Shown: one piece after another, positions 36,080 through 45,069 of the stretch
How positions within the stretch are numbered: the stretch's first letter is position 1
Layout: every line of letters starts with the position of its first letter
Source: Legionella anisa
Lineage (GTDB): Bacteria > Pseudomonadota > Gammaproteobacteria > Legionellales > Legionellaceae
Length of the DNA stretch: 64,000 bases
Assembly (NCBI RefSeq): GCF_001467525.1
Contig: NZ_LNXS01000029.1
Span: 376,330 to 440,329 of the forward strand
Direction: 5' to 3'
Notes under the pieces: model-generated
Database searches by the model: none
Told to the model about the DNA's origin: nothing
Seen by the model: the letters and a program-made list of their open reading frames with translations, nothing else
Program-made: the position numbers and the translations under genes

Positions 36080-36841
36080 TTAAGATAATTTTCGTTCCGC
36101 AAACACGTTCATAGCTGCAACCAAATACTCTAACAAATCTGGATGTAATTGGTTATAAAATGCGCGAAAATCAGGATGGTCGAGGTACATTTGTCCAAGC
36201 CCCAAATAAGTCTCTTTGGTAGGTGTCCAAAACTGATTAACCCAATCATAATGCTGCTGAATAAGTTTTTGGACATTATCGGACTCTACCGTCTGGCCTT
36301 GTTGGAGTGCCGCCACAATTGCCACATGAAGTTTTTCACCCGCCTCTTTAAATTGTTCCCAGTCGAGTTTCTTCCAATGAGAAACACGCTGCCAGCTATC
36401 ATCAATTTGTTTTTGTGACATGATACCTGTATCGAGCATATATTTTTCGTGCTCTTGTTGTTTGATTGGATCAAATCCATCATACATTTCCGCATCGCGC
36501 ATGATTATTTTTCCTCTTAAATGTGAAATGGTTTTATCAATGGTCTTGATAAGTATTGCTGTTCGTTCAAGACCTGATTGCAACATGGATTTATGGGCTT
36601 TCAATGATTCAATTTTATCGAAATCATCACTGCCTAAAATCCTTTGAATGTCATTTAGAGGAAATCCAAGCTCACGAAAAAATAAAATTTGCTGAAGCAT
36701 GAGCAGCTGCTCTTCTTTATAATAACGATACTGATTTTCGCCATAAAAAGCAGGCGCTAACAAACCAATTTCGTCATAAAATCGCAGTGTGCGTGTACTG
36801 ACACCTGAAAGCTTCGCTAGTTGATTGATCGTATATGTCAT
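36080..36841 (-). CDS. MerR-family regulator with TipAS antibiotic-recognition domain
   Basis: A 253-aa regulator. Residues 3-70 form the MerR winged helix-turn-helix (TINQLAKLSGVSTRTLRFYDEIGLL, here split by family custom), followed by a dimerisation helix. Residues about 125-250 form a TipAS domain (KKLDWEQFKEAGEKLH, QLIQQHYDWVNQFWTP in part, YLGLGQMYLDHPDFRAFY). TipA-like proteins bind thiopeptide-type or other drugs and activate transcription. The target gene is not evident; it may autoregulate. The upstream region is about 135 bp and shared with the neighbouring hydrolase gene. Confidence 0.9.
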   Translation of the reverse strand: MTYTINQLAKLSGVSTRTLRFYDEIGLLAPAFYGENQYRYYKEEQLLMLQQILFFRELGFPLNDIQRILGSDDFDKIESLKAHKSMLQSGLERTAILIKTIDKTISHLRGKIIMRDAEMYDGFDPIKQQEHEKYMLDTGIMSQKQIDDSWQRVSHWKKLDWEQFKEAGEKLHVAIVAALQQGQTVESDNVQKLIQQHYDWVNQFWTPTKETYLGLGQMYLDHPDFRAFYNQLHPDLLEYLVAAMNVFAERKLS

Positions 36842-36976
36842 TATCGGACTCCTCTAACTGACAAAATACACGATAAAGGTTGACGCAACGGCAAGGTCAA
36901 GTTTTTTTCATTCATAAACTAACTCAAAAAGCGGGGGAAAATTGAAGTCGAAATTTTCGGCTGCAAATTTTTATAA

Positions 36977-37831
36977 TCAATATTGCAACGAAACGATTGT
37001 GTTAGGGAGAAAATCTTTAATTGTATCCTCAGTAAACTCTTTTATCAGTAGATTAAAGGCATCCGGTTGATCGAGCATTACTGCATGACCTGCATTACTA
37101 ATAATATGTACTTTATTTTGCCAAAGATTTTTAAAGTGTAATTCACTTTGAACATAATCGTAATTAATAGCAATATCATTTTCACCAGCGACAACAGCGA
37201 TAGGTTTTTCCCACTCAGCAATAATGTCGCACTGATTTTGCCCTATCCCATTAATAATTGATTGAGGATAGAGAAACCTTGCTCCTTCGTCAGTAGCGAG
37301 TATCGCATCGACTAAAAATTTTTTTTCCTCACTACCATCGTAACCAGAGACTTTTGCTAATAACTTAGCTTCTTCTATACTTATCTCTTTTTTACCAAAA
37401 CAAGCCATAATTTCAGGATCAAGCACTTTAAATCCCTTTTGTATCCCTTGGAGTGATACTTCAAAAGGGGGAGTTCCTGTAATAAGCAAGCCAATTAATT
37501 GGGGCAGTTTGGATATCATCTCCAAAGCCACATGCCCGCCAAGCGACCAGCCAACTATAATCAATTTTTTAATAGGTAATTGGTGCACTGCCTCCGTAAT
37601 CGCTTCAGCAAACCCAGGGAAACTGTATGTTTTTAAAGGGTCGATAGGAGGTGCGCTTTCACCATAGCCAGGCAAATCAATAGCAATTCGGTGATAAGAT
37701 TTTAAAATATCTGCATTCATCTGTTTATTAAAAAAGTTTTTATTAGTGCAGTGCCCATGAAGAAATAACAAAGAACAGGGCATTCCCCTATTTTCTTCCC
37801 ACACAGATAGATTTCTGAAAAAAGTAAGCAT
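36977..37831 (-). CDS. Alpha/beta hydrolase
   Basis: A 284-aa soluble hydrolase. The ATG at 37831 follows AAGGAAAA; a longer frame upstream lacks family similarity. It shows LLFLHGHCTNKNFF (oxyanion region), DLPGYGESAPP, the nucleophile elbow VGWSLGGHVAL (Ser), a late acid in VVAGENDIAI, and NAGHAVMLDQP (His). The BioH/esterase-like class is likely and the substrate is unknown. Confidence 0.85.
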   Translation of the reverse strand: MLTFFRNLSVWEENRGMPCSLLFLHGHCTNKNFFNKQMNADILKSYHRIAIDLPGYGESAPPIDPLKTYSFPGFAEAITEAVHQLPIKKLIIVGWSLGGHVALEMISKLPQLIGLLITGTPPFEVSLQGIQKGFKVLDPEIMACFGKKEISIEEAKLLAKVSGYDGSEEKKFLVDAILATDEGARFLYPQSIINGIGQNQCDIIAEWEKPIAVVAGENDIAINYDYVQSELHFKNLWQNKVHIISNAGHAVMLDQPDAFNLLIKEFTEDTIKDFLPNTIVSLQY

Positions 37832-38055
37832 TGCGTTTTCCTTTGAAAACAATTGTAGAATGATAACATTATTGTGATTGATTAAGTTTGAAAAACGTAT
37901 AATTTTATCAACCGACGAACAAAATTGGCAAAAACGAAACACTTTCTCTCGCCTAGCCCCAAACACCTAAAATGACATGGCGATATCCTTTTTTTATGTT
38001 CAGGTTTAATTACTTTTACGCTAAGATAGGTTCTTTTTATAAGTGTAATTAAAAA

Positions 38056-39246
38056 TTGCATAAAGAAGATACAAAAGAATTTGTAACTACTCTGCGAGGA
38101 ATAGGCGCTTTATTAGTTGTTATCGGCCATTATTTTAATGTTTTTTGGATGAAACGTGATGTGGTTGCCAACTTAATTAACGCACCGGTTCTTTCTTATG
38201 AAATTTATCCTTTACCTTTTTATATTGATTGGTTGCAAAAGTTAAATGTATTAAACTTAGGGGGATGGAGAGTGCCCCTGTTTTTCATCATCAGTGGTTT
38301 TGTTATCCCTTTTTCTTTACAAAAATACACAAGCATCCAATTTTTAGTCAATCGTTTTATACGAATTGTTCCGACATATGCTATTGGGTTTTCATTGACA
38401 CTGGGAATGTTATGGTGGGGAACTCATTATTTTTCTACTTCTTGGCCTTATAGTACGCAGGAAATACTTATTCATTATTTGCCAGGAATCCGCGAATTGG
38501 CAGATAGTAAAAATATTGATGGAATCATATGGACACTGGAAATAGAAATAAAATTTTATGTGTTATGTGCTCTTTTTATTAGATGGTTTCGTACTTATTC
38601 AATTAAGATTTTCTTTATACCCATACTCTTATTTCTGTTTACCCTTTGGGTTGATTATAAACCCAATTTTTGGGCGGCCATCCATTTCCCTTTTTATCAA
38701 TTGGCCATGGCATATTTCCGCTCCACACAATTTATTATTTTCATGTTTATCGGTGTATTACTTAACTATTTATACAATAAAAAAATAAATGTAAAAAATG
38801 CTTACTTAGGAATCATCGCGCTGTTTACATTGTTTTGTTTTGACTGGTGGTTTGGACCATTTAATGCAATTTTTGGGGAAATAAAAAATTATGTATTTGC
38901 TTTATTCGTCTTTATATTAGCCTATCACGTCCCCCGCCTCTTTAAAGCAAATAAATTTTTCACTTTTTTAGCAAATATTAGTTATCCTTTATACGTAATT
39001 CATGGGGTTTGCGGTTATATTTTACTTCGCATCCTTCTGGATTTAGGATGTAACTCTCTCATATCACTGGTAGTGACCGTCAGCTTGGCTCTACTCTCTG
39101 CATGGATAATCCATCTATACGTTGAACGGCCAATGAAAAAACTCAAAATAGAGAATGCGGTAAATTGGTCCTATCGAAGATTTTTCGCGCAATTGGGGAT
39201 GGCCCTATTGGGGAGGAAGTCATCAATTAAAGAATCGAGTCTTTAA
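38056..39246 (+). CDS. Acyltransferase 3 family membrane protein (OafA-like)
   Basis: A 396-aa integral membrane protein with about ten spans. It probably transfers acetyl or another acyl group to an exported polysaccharide. The family signature LRGIGALLVVIGHYF is near the N-terminus, followed by FFIISGFVIPFSL and the late IHLYVERPMKK. The start is TTG with a weak ribosome-binding site and no better alternative. It stands at the edge of a polysaccharide cluster, convergent with the aminotransferase gene, and likely decorates the same glycan. Confidence 0.87.
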   Translation: MHKEDTKEFVTTLRGIGALLVVIGHYFNVFWMKRDVVANLINAPVLSYEIYPLPFYIDWLQKLNVLNLGGWRVPLFFIISGFVIPFSLQKYTSIQFLVNRFIRIVPTYAIGFSLTLGMLWWGTHYFSTSWPYSTQEILIHYLPGIRELADSKNIDGIIWTLEIEIKFYVLCALFIRWFRTYSIKIFFIPILLFLFTLWVDYKPNFWAAIHFPFYQLAMAYFRSTQFIIFMFIGVLLNYLYNKKINVKNAYLGIIALFTLFCFDWWFGPFNAIFGEIKNYVFALFVFILAYHVPRLFKANKFFTFLANISYPLYVIHGVCGYILLRILLDLGCNSLISLVVTVSLALLSAWIIHLYVERPMKKLKIENAVNWSYRRFFAQLGMALLGRKSSIKESSL

Positions 39247-39270
39247 TTAATGCATTTTCTGTTTTTCCCA

Positions 39271-40500
39271 TTAGCTTGACGCGGCCCTTATTGCACTTCC
39301 GTTTCCTACCCCTAAACGTTCGGGAGAGTCGGTAGCTTTTATCATCACCTCTTTTAGAACCTGGGTAGTTTTTTCAATTTCCGATATTAATAAATTAGGA
39401 TGGACTAAAAACATCAAACTCGTTTCTCCTAATCTCTTTGCGACTGGTAATCTATTGGCAGGACGCCAGTTTGTATTGTCAAATGCTTTTTCTAAATATA
39501 TCTCGGAGCAAGAACCATAGAAACAAGGCACACCTCGTGCATTAATTTCTTCTAGAATTCGTAACCGTTTCCAACCGGGAGCCAATTGTTTTTCGTCAAC
39601 AAACACATAGCATTTATAAGCAGCATGAGTAATGTCATCGGGTATAATAGGTACTCTGAGTCCTTTTAAACCTAACGCAACGTGCCATATTCTCTTAGCA
39701 TTGGCTAATCGTTGCTGATGCCAGATTGGCATTTTTTGCAGCTGTAAACGTCCAATAGCGGCTTGCAACTCGGTCATTCTTCCATTTGTGCCGAAACCAT
39801 GGTGCACCCAATTAAATTCGGGTTGCTTCTGCGATTGGTATATGGCCTGGTACGATTTTCCATGATCTTCATAAGACCACATTGCTGACCACAGCTCGTG
39901 GTCATTCGTAGTAACCATGCCTCCTTCACCACCAGTTGTTATAATTTTATCCTGGCAAAAGGACCAAGCTCCAATATGACCTAGTGAGCCAACGGGACGT
40001 CCTTTATATTTAGCCCCATGAGCTTGTGCACAGTCTTCAATAACGAATAGACCTAATTCATTCGCTAAATCTAGAATTGGATCCATGTCACACGGCCAGC
40101 CCGCAAGGTGTACACAAATAATTGCTTTCGTACGCTCAGTTAATACAGCACGAATGCTTTCTGCAGTAATATTTTGACTGTTTTCATCTACATCTGCAAA
40201 TACCGGGATACCACCATTCTTAACTATTGAGGAGGCTGATGCTATAAAACCACGCGACGTAACCACAACTTCATCACCTGCCTGTAAATTAATGGCTTGC
40301 AATGCCGCATCGAGCGCGATTGTTCCGTTAGCCAAGGCAACTGCATATTTTACATTCGCCCAAGTTGCAAATTCCTTTTCAAACTCCCTACACTCATTGC
40401 CCGTCCAATAATTTACTTTATTGGATAAAAGTACCCGTTGTATTACTTCAGCTTCTAACTCAGTATAACAAGGCCAGGGAGAAAAATCCGTGTTTAACAT
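39271..40500 (-). CDS. DegT/DnrJ/EryC1-type sugar aminotransferase (PglE-like)
   Basis: A 409-aa pyridoxal-phosphate enzyme that aminates a keto-sugar nucleotide. ALANGTIALDAAL binds the cofactor phosphate, VIEDCAQAHGA carries Asp156, and the Schiff-base lysine is Lys185 in FCQDKIITTGGEGGM. Its 3'-proximal neighbours are an acetyltransferase (7-bp overlap) and a phosphoglycosyltransferase. This order matches PglE-PglD-PglC of the bacillosamine pathway. The dehydratase that would precede it is not in the window. Confidence 0.9.
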   Translation of the reverse strand: MLNTDFSPWPCYTELEAEVIQRVLLSNKVNYWTGNECREFEKEFATWANVKYAVALANGTIALDAALQAINLQAGDEVVVTSRGFIASASSIVKNGGIPVFADVDENSQNITAESIRAVLTERTKAIICVHLAGWPCDMDPILDLANELGLFVIEDCAQAHGAKYKGRPVGSLGHIGAWSFCQDKIITTGGEGGMVTTNDHELWSAMWSYEDHGKSYQAIYQSQKQPEFNWVHHGFGTNGRMTELQAAIGRLQLQKMPIWHQQRLANAKRIWHVALGLKGLRVPIIPDDITHAAYKCYVFVDEKQLAPGWKRLRILEEINARGVPCFYGSCSEIYLEKAFDNTNWRPANRLPVAKRLGETSLMFLVHPNLLISEIEKTTQVLKEVMIKATDSPERLGVGNGSAIRAASS

Positions 40501-41129
40501 GTCCGCTCCGATAATAAATTTCTAGCAGGTACGCCGATCACTGTACAGTTATCTGGTATATTATTTACCACAGCAGCTCCGGCTCCAACTGTAACTTTCG
40601 AACCTATTTTTATATTGTGTCGCACAGAAGCTCCTGCTCCTATCCAACTTAAGTCCCCTACCTCTACTCCCCCCGCCAAAATTGCACCCGATGATACATG
40701 AACTGCATTACCCAACTGACAATCATGTTCTAAAATAGCACCTGTATTCACAATGGTACCCACACCAATAGAACATCCTGGATTTAATACCGCATTAGCA
40801 AAAATAACAGACCCCTCTGCTACGGCAGCATGCGGGCTTATGACAGAAGAAGGATGTACAATAGTGGCAAGTGAAATGTTTAACTTTTGCAGAAGAGCGA
40901 TTTTTTCCATTCGTATCATGTTATCGCCGATAGCAATTATCACTCCAGTAAATTGCTTGGCTTGTGACAGAAATAAATCCTCATCACCTTGAACGCTCCA
41001 TGGGCCCAACTCCGCTTTTTTAGGCCAATTATCATCATAAAAGATAATGGAGTCCCATCCGGAACAAAGAGCAGCGTCGGCGACCACTTTCCCATGCCCA
41101 CCTGCGCCAAAGACAGCAAGAGTTTTCAT
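40494..41129 (-). CDS. NeuD/PglD-like sugar-nucleotide acetyltransferase
   Basis: A 211-aa enzyme. The N-terminal Rossmann-like part (AVFGAGGHGKVVADAAL) binds the sugar nucleotide. The C-terminal left-handed beta-helix of hexapeptide repeats (about 95-200, for example GTIVNTGAILEHDCQLG) binds acetyl-CoA. His114, in LEHDC, is placed like the catalytic His of PglD. It probably acetylates the amino group added by the adjacent aminotransferase. It overlaps both neighbours by a few bases. Confidence 0.88.
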   Translation of the reverse strand: MKTLAVFGAGGHGKVVADAALCSGWDSIIFYDDNWPKKAELGPWSVQGDEDLFLSQAKQFTGVIIAIGDNMIRMEKIALLQKLNISLATIVHPSSVISPHAAVAEGSVIFANAVLNPGCSIGVGTIVNTGAILEHDCQLGNAVHVSSGAILAGGVEVGDLSWIGAGASVRHNIKIGSKVTVGAGAAVVNNIPDNCTVIGVPARNLLSERTC

Positions 41130-41722
41130 TCTTTATTTCCTGTAAATTTGTCAGCTGTTACAGCAGCAGCGCTGGTAATGCCCTCTTGCGTTAAGACTTT
41201 TTTAATGGTAAGTAACAAAATCTTGATATCCAGCCATAGTGAATGATGAGTCACGTACCAAATATCTAATTCAAATTTTTCTTCCCAAGCCAAAGCATTA
41301 CGTCCTTTAATCTGAGTTAAACCAGTAATACCCGGTTTAACTTCATGGCGGCGTTTTTGCCGCTCATTATATAGAGATAAATATTCAATTAAAAGCGGCC
41401 TAGGGCCTACAAGGCTCATATCCCCTTTAATCACATTCCATAGTTCAGGTAATTCATCCAAGCTTGTCGCTCTTAAAAATTTGCCAAAGGGCGTTATCCT
41501 ACATGCATCGGGCAAAATTTCTCCTTTATTATCGGTTAGGTTTTGGAGCGTTCTGAACTTAATGAGTTGAAAAATCTTTCCATGTAATCCAGGACGTTGT
41601 TGTCGAAAAAATATAGGAGTGCCCAAAAAAACTCGGATCAACAAAGCAATCAAGCAAATTAAAGGAAGCAGTATCAATAATAAGATACTCGCTAATACAA
41701 TGTCGAAAATACGCTTCAACAA
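41126..41722 (-). CDS. Initiating phosphoglycosyltransferase (PglC-like bacterial sugar transferase)
   Basis: A 198-aa monotopic membrane enzyme that moves a sugar phosphate from a UDP-sugar to undecaprenyl phosphate. An N-terminal re-entrant hydrophobic segment (about 8-32) is followed by the catalytic core RQQRPGLHGKIFQLIKFRTL and SLDELPELWNVIKGDMSLVG, then GPRPLL and the late PGITGLTQIKGRN. The short length, without extra transmembrane domains, is that of PglC rather than WbaP. It starts the lipid-linked glycan made by this cluster. Confidence 0.9.
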   Translation of the reverse strand: MLKRIFDIVLASILLLILLPLICLIALLIRVFLGTPIFFRQQRPGLHGKIFQLIKFRTLQNLTDNKGEILPDACRITPFGKFLRATSLDELPELWNVIKGDMSLVGPRPLLIEYLSLYNERQKRRHEVKPGITGLTQIKGRNALAWEEKFELDIWYVTHHSLWLDIKILLLTIKKVLTQEGITSAAAVTADKFTGNKE

Positions 41723-41770
41723 AAAAACCTCAATCCAGGATAAAAAAACATAACAAAATCATGTCAAATC

Positions 41771-42517
41771 CTAATATAAAGTATAAAATTCAATTCCACG
41801 AGCAACATCCCCAAAAAACTGTATTTTACCTTGATCTAACACAATAATTTTATTACAAAAACGTTGAATAATATCGCTGGAATGGCTGGATAAAACCAAG
41901 ATATGGCTTTTATCTATGATATTCATAAGACGTGTGGTTGCTTTTTCCATAAAATGAGCATCTCCTACTCCAATAATCTCATCAATGAGTATGATTTCAG
42001 AAGGAATCGATGTGGCTACAGCAAAAGCGAGTTTCATTTGCATACCCGCTGAATAAATACGAACTGGATTATTTAAAAAATCACCGAGCTCGGTAAACTC
42101 TTCCACATCTCGAATAATATTTTGGAAGTTTTTCCTTGATATTCCTCGCATAATAGCTAAGTTAATAACATTTTCATAGCCTGTGGAATCAAAATTCATC
42201 CCTGCATTTACATCAAATAAACTAGCAATGTTACCACGTGTTTCGATAAACCCTTGGGTCGGCTTATAAACGTTGGCAAGAACCCTGAGTAAGGTACTTT
42301 TTCCCGCACCATTCCGCCCTAATAAACCTACGCGATCGCCTAAATTTAATTTTAAGCTAATATCGTTCAAAGCCTTATAAGTTACATGCTTCATTAGTGC
42401 TTGTTTCGATGAGCTTTTAAAACGCGTAAAGCAATGAAGCGCTGCTTTCTTTATGGAGTTAGATCCATTATTGATAATATAATCCAAATGAACATTTCTT
42501 AATTCTATCGATGACAC
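41771..42517 (-). CDS. Polysaccharide ABC exporter, ATP-binding subunit (Wzt/KpsT-like)
   Basis: A 248-aa ATPase of an O-antigen/capsule exporter. Walker A is GLLGRNGAGKSTLLRVLANV, the ABC signature is YSAGMQMKLAFAVA, and Walker B is IILIDEIIGVGDAHF, which has the exporter-type Asp. It ends just after the nucleotide-binding domain, so the C-terminal glycan-recognition domain of some Wzt proteins is missing, as in KpsT or TagH. Spacing from the permease gene is 10 bp. Confidence 0.92.
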   Translation of the reverse strand: MSSIELRNVHLDYIINNGSNSIKKAALHCFTRFKSSSKQALMKHVTYKALNDISLKLNLGDRVGLLGRNGAGKSTLLRVLANVYKPTQGFIETRGNIASLFDVNAGMNFDSTGYENVINLAIMRGISRKNFQNIIRDVEEFTELGDFLNNPVRIYSAGMQMKLAFAVATSIPSEIILIDEIIGVGDAHFMEKATTRLMNIIDKSHILVLSSHSSDIIQRFCNKIIVLDQGKIQFFGDVARGIEFYTLY

Positions 42518-42527
42518 TTAACCCCCG

Positions 42528-43373
42528 TCATAACCAAAATACAATATAATTTTTATACCTTCGTAAAACGATCCCATAGAGAATAAAACCTAGAAATGAA
42601 ATTAAAACCACCATATACAAATTAGGTAAATCAATCCAAGTATTCATTAACGGAGCTCTGATTAAATTTAAAAATTGATTCAATGGATTATAATGAATTA
42701 ACCATTGAAATTCGCTTGGCAATAAATTTGGCAACCACATAATTGGCGTTAAAAAAAACGCAATCTGGATTAAATTATTTACTATTTGACCAAAATCCCT
42801 GTACTTCGTGGTAATTACAGCCAACAAAGTCCCCCAAAAAACTGCATTAAGTCCTATGAGAAGAAGACCTGGAATAATCATAACGATTTTAAAACTTATC
42901 CCTATATTAAAAAGAAAAATAATCGGGAGATAAACTAATAAGTTATGCGCAAATATAATGATATTTCGCAAAAATAATCTCATTAAAAAGTGAGATACAA
43001 AAATCTCTTGATTTTTAATGTAATTCGAAGCTTCAATAAAAGCATTGCTCCCCTCTATAAATAAGTTAGAAAGGAAAGACCAACAAATGATACCCGAGGT
43101 TAAATAGGGTAAATAATCTTCAAGTTTTACTTTAAATAAATGGCTATATAAAAAACTCATACTATACACTGTAATAGCCATGTTAATAGTGATCCAAAAA
43201 GGACCAATGGAAGAAAATCGATATCTTAATTTGATATCCTGGGTGCCTAACATAAACCAGATAGGCCACTCTACGAAAATAGCTTTCAGTTCTTTATAAA
43301 TATTATTCGCTTTCAAAATTATTTCTCTGCACTTAACTGTAGATAGCTGTTTTTTAAATACACATTTCGCCAT
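42528..43373 (-). CDS. Polysaccharide ABC exporter permease (Wzm/KpsM-like)
   Basis: A 281-aa ABC-2-type permease with about six spans (near 55-75, 85-105, 130-155, 165-185, 195-215 and 250-270). Features are FVEWPIWFMLGTQDIKLRYR near the N-terminus and YNPLNQFLNLIRAPLM toward the end, both typical of the family. With the ATP-binding subunit it would move the lipid-linked glycan across the inner membrane. Confidence 0.9.
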   Translation of the reverse strand: MAKCVFKKQLSTVKCREIILKANNIYKELKAIFVEWPIWFMLGTQDIKLRYRFSSIGPFWITINMAITVYSMSFLYSHLFKVKLEDYLPYLTSGIICWSFLSNLFIEGSNAFIEASNYIKNQEIFVSHFLMRLFLRNIIIFAHNLLVYLPIIFLFNIGISFKIVMIIPGLLLIGLNAVFWGTLLAVITTKYRDFGQIVNNLIQIAFFLTPIMWLPNLLPSEFQWLIHYNPLNQFLNLIRAPLMNTWIDLPNLYMVVLISFLGFILYGIVLRRYKNYIVFWL

Positions 43374-43404
43374 TGAACATATAAAAATAATCGATGTTCA
43401 TTGA

Positions 43405-44895
43405 TTATTTTTTCCATGGGCCTGGCGTTATTTTTTTCGAAAGACGTCCAATCAAAGCATACGCCCGATACAGCAACATCTTGGGATGTGGAATCCAACC
43501 TCTTGCTGACAAGCGTCCAATCAAAGCATAAATACGATACAGTCGCATTTTAAGAGCAATGATAATCGCCCTCCAAGGGCGCCATCCAACGTCCCATCTT
43601 GGAAGTAACCACATATCGAGCAGAAAAAATCGCAAAGAAATAAAAAAACCCATGATACCTATCAAGATAAAGCGCATGCAACTTTTAATCAGCATATATC
43701 CTTTGTTGTGACCGTCTAGATAATGGTTATATAAATTATTGAGATTTCTTACCGTAGTACTTAATGTAAATCGCTCAAGCATTAAAGTACGGCCTGCCAT
43801 TCCTAATAATCTAGCTTTGTTTGGATCGTATAGTAAATGCAAAATACCCTTTGCAAGATCATTAGGGTCAGCAACATTTACCTGTATTCCTGTTTTCCCA
43901 TCGATTACTGTATCTACTAATCCACCAACCCGAGTCACTACCGTGGGGCATTCCATTAAAAGAGCCTCAATCGTTCCACCTAAATTTTCATTTAAAGAAG
44001 CTTGAATGGATATATCCAGCTCACGATAAATACTAGGAATATCAGTACGATGCCCTGTAAAAATCACACTTTCTTGCAAACCAAGCTGCTCAACTAAAGA
44101 CTTCATGGAGCGCATTTCTTCTTCGCCCATTTCTCCCCAGCCTTTACCTATTAAAAGAAATTTAGCGTGCGGGAATTTCTTTAATACAATTTGAGCTGCG
44201 TGGATCAGATCTTTATGCCCTTTAATTGCCTTTTCATGCAAAAAAGGAGGGGTCCAGCGATTGGAGCCTAATTTGGGGTAAAAATAAGCAACCATTCCAA
44301 TTAAAGGAATATCTTTTCCCCAATTGTGCTCTTGCCGTAAATTTGAAGGAAAAATTTTAGCTATATCAAATCGTTTCTCATCTGGCCCGTAATAAATTAC
44401 GTGAAGCCGCTTCTCTGAAATACCCATATTCAGATACAGTTGCCTTGTAAATTCGCAAGAGGGAATAATTGCTGTATCCATCCACGCGGTTATTTTATCA
44501 ACCCATTTTGGTGTTTCCGCTTCCAGATGAAATGGTCCTGCAATCATCGAAAAACGCAGAGGTACATCGGCAAGCCAACCTGCAATACGGCCTATTACCA
44601 TAGAAGGAAAAAGATGGGTTTGTATCACATCAAATCTCATTTGACGCAGAAACCTAACTAACTTAATAATTTTGCCAGGCAAATAAAGAATATCTTTAGG
44701 ATTCATAAAACCAAAATCCGCATCGTACACAGGAATTGATTCTGCATTGAAGCGTTCTACAAGAGTGCCTGTTTGACCACTTAAAACAACCGAAACCTCA
44801 AAATGATACTTATCGCGAAGCTCACGTAGCTGCTCAAAAGCCCAAGTGCCACCTTCTGTAGTAGAAAGTATGTAACAGATTTTTAATTTAGACAT
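43405..44895 (-). CDS. Glycosyltransferase, family 4, with repeated C-terminal tail
   Basis: A 496-aa GT-B enzyme. The N-terminal domain begins ICYILSTTEGGTWAFEQL. The C-terminal domain has LLIGKGWGEMGEE, VIFTGHRTDIPSIYRELDI and the donor-site SLNENLGGTIEALLMECP, with the E-x7-E type motif. After about residue 400 come hydrophobic and basic segments with the duplicated unit LYR.YALIGRLS, which could anchor it at the membrane. It extends the glycan of this cluster; the sugar specificity is unknown. Confidence 0.9.
   Translation of the reverse strand: MSKLKICYILSTTEGGTWAFEQLRELRDKYHFEVSVVLSGQTGTLVERFNAESIPVYDADFGFMNPKDILYLPGKIIKLVRFLRQMRFDVIQTHLFPSMVIGRIAGWLADVPLRFSMIAGPFHLEAETPKWVDKITAWMDTAIIPSCEFTRQLYLNMGISEKRLHVIYYGPDEKRFDIAKIFPSNLRQEHNWGKDIPLIGMVAYFYPKLGSNRWTPPFLHEKAIKGHKDLIHAAQIVLKKFPHAKFLLIGKGWGEMGEEEMRSMKSLVEQLGLQESVIFTGHRTDIPSIYRELDISIQASLNENLGGTIEALLMECPTVVTRVGGLVDTVIDGKTGIQVNVADPNDLAKGILHLLYDPNKARLLGMAGRTLMLERFTLSTTVRNLNNLYNHYLDGHNKGYMLIKSCMRFILIGIMGFFISLRFFLLDMWLLPRWDVGWRPWRAIIIALKMRLYRIYALIGRLSARGWIPHPKMLLYRAYALIGRLSKKITPGPWKK
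43445..43542. repeat. Tandem 69-base repeat in the glycosyltransferase tail
   Basis: CGTCCAATCAAAGCATA begins at 43445 and again at 43514, with CGATACAG ending each similar stretch. It encodes the two LYR.YALIGRLS units 23 residues apart. Confidence 0.7.
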
Positions 44896-45069
44896 TTTAA
44901 GTAGCGCTCATAGAAGAATACAAAAACCTAAAACTGATTATTTACCCCGCTTTCGCTTTCAATTCTACATGATTTTCCTTGCAAGTTAAGATTTATTGAT
45001 CCAAATGATTTGATTTAAAATTTGGAAAGAAAACATCCCCTTATTGACATCAATTCGCTGATCTTCATA

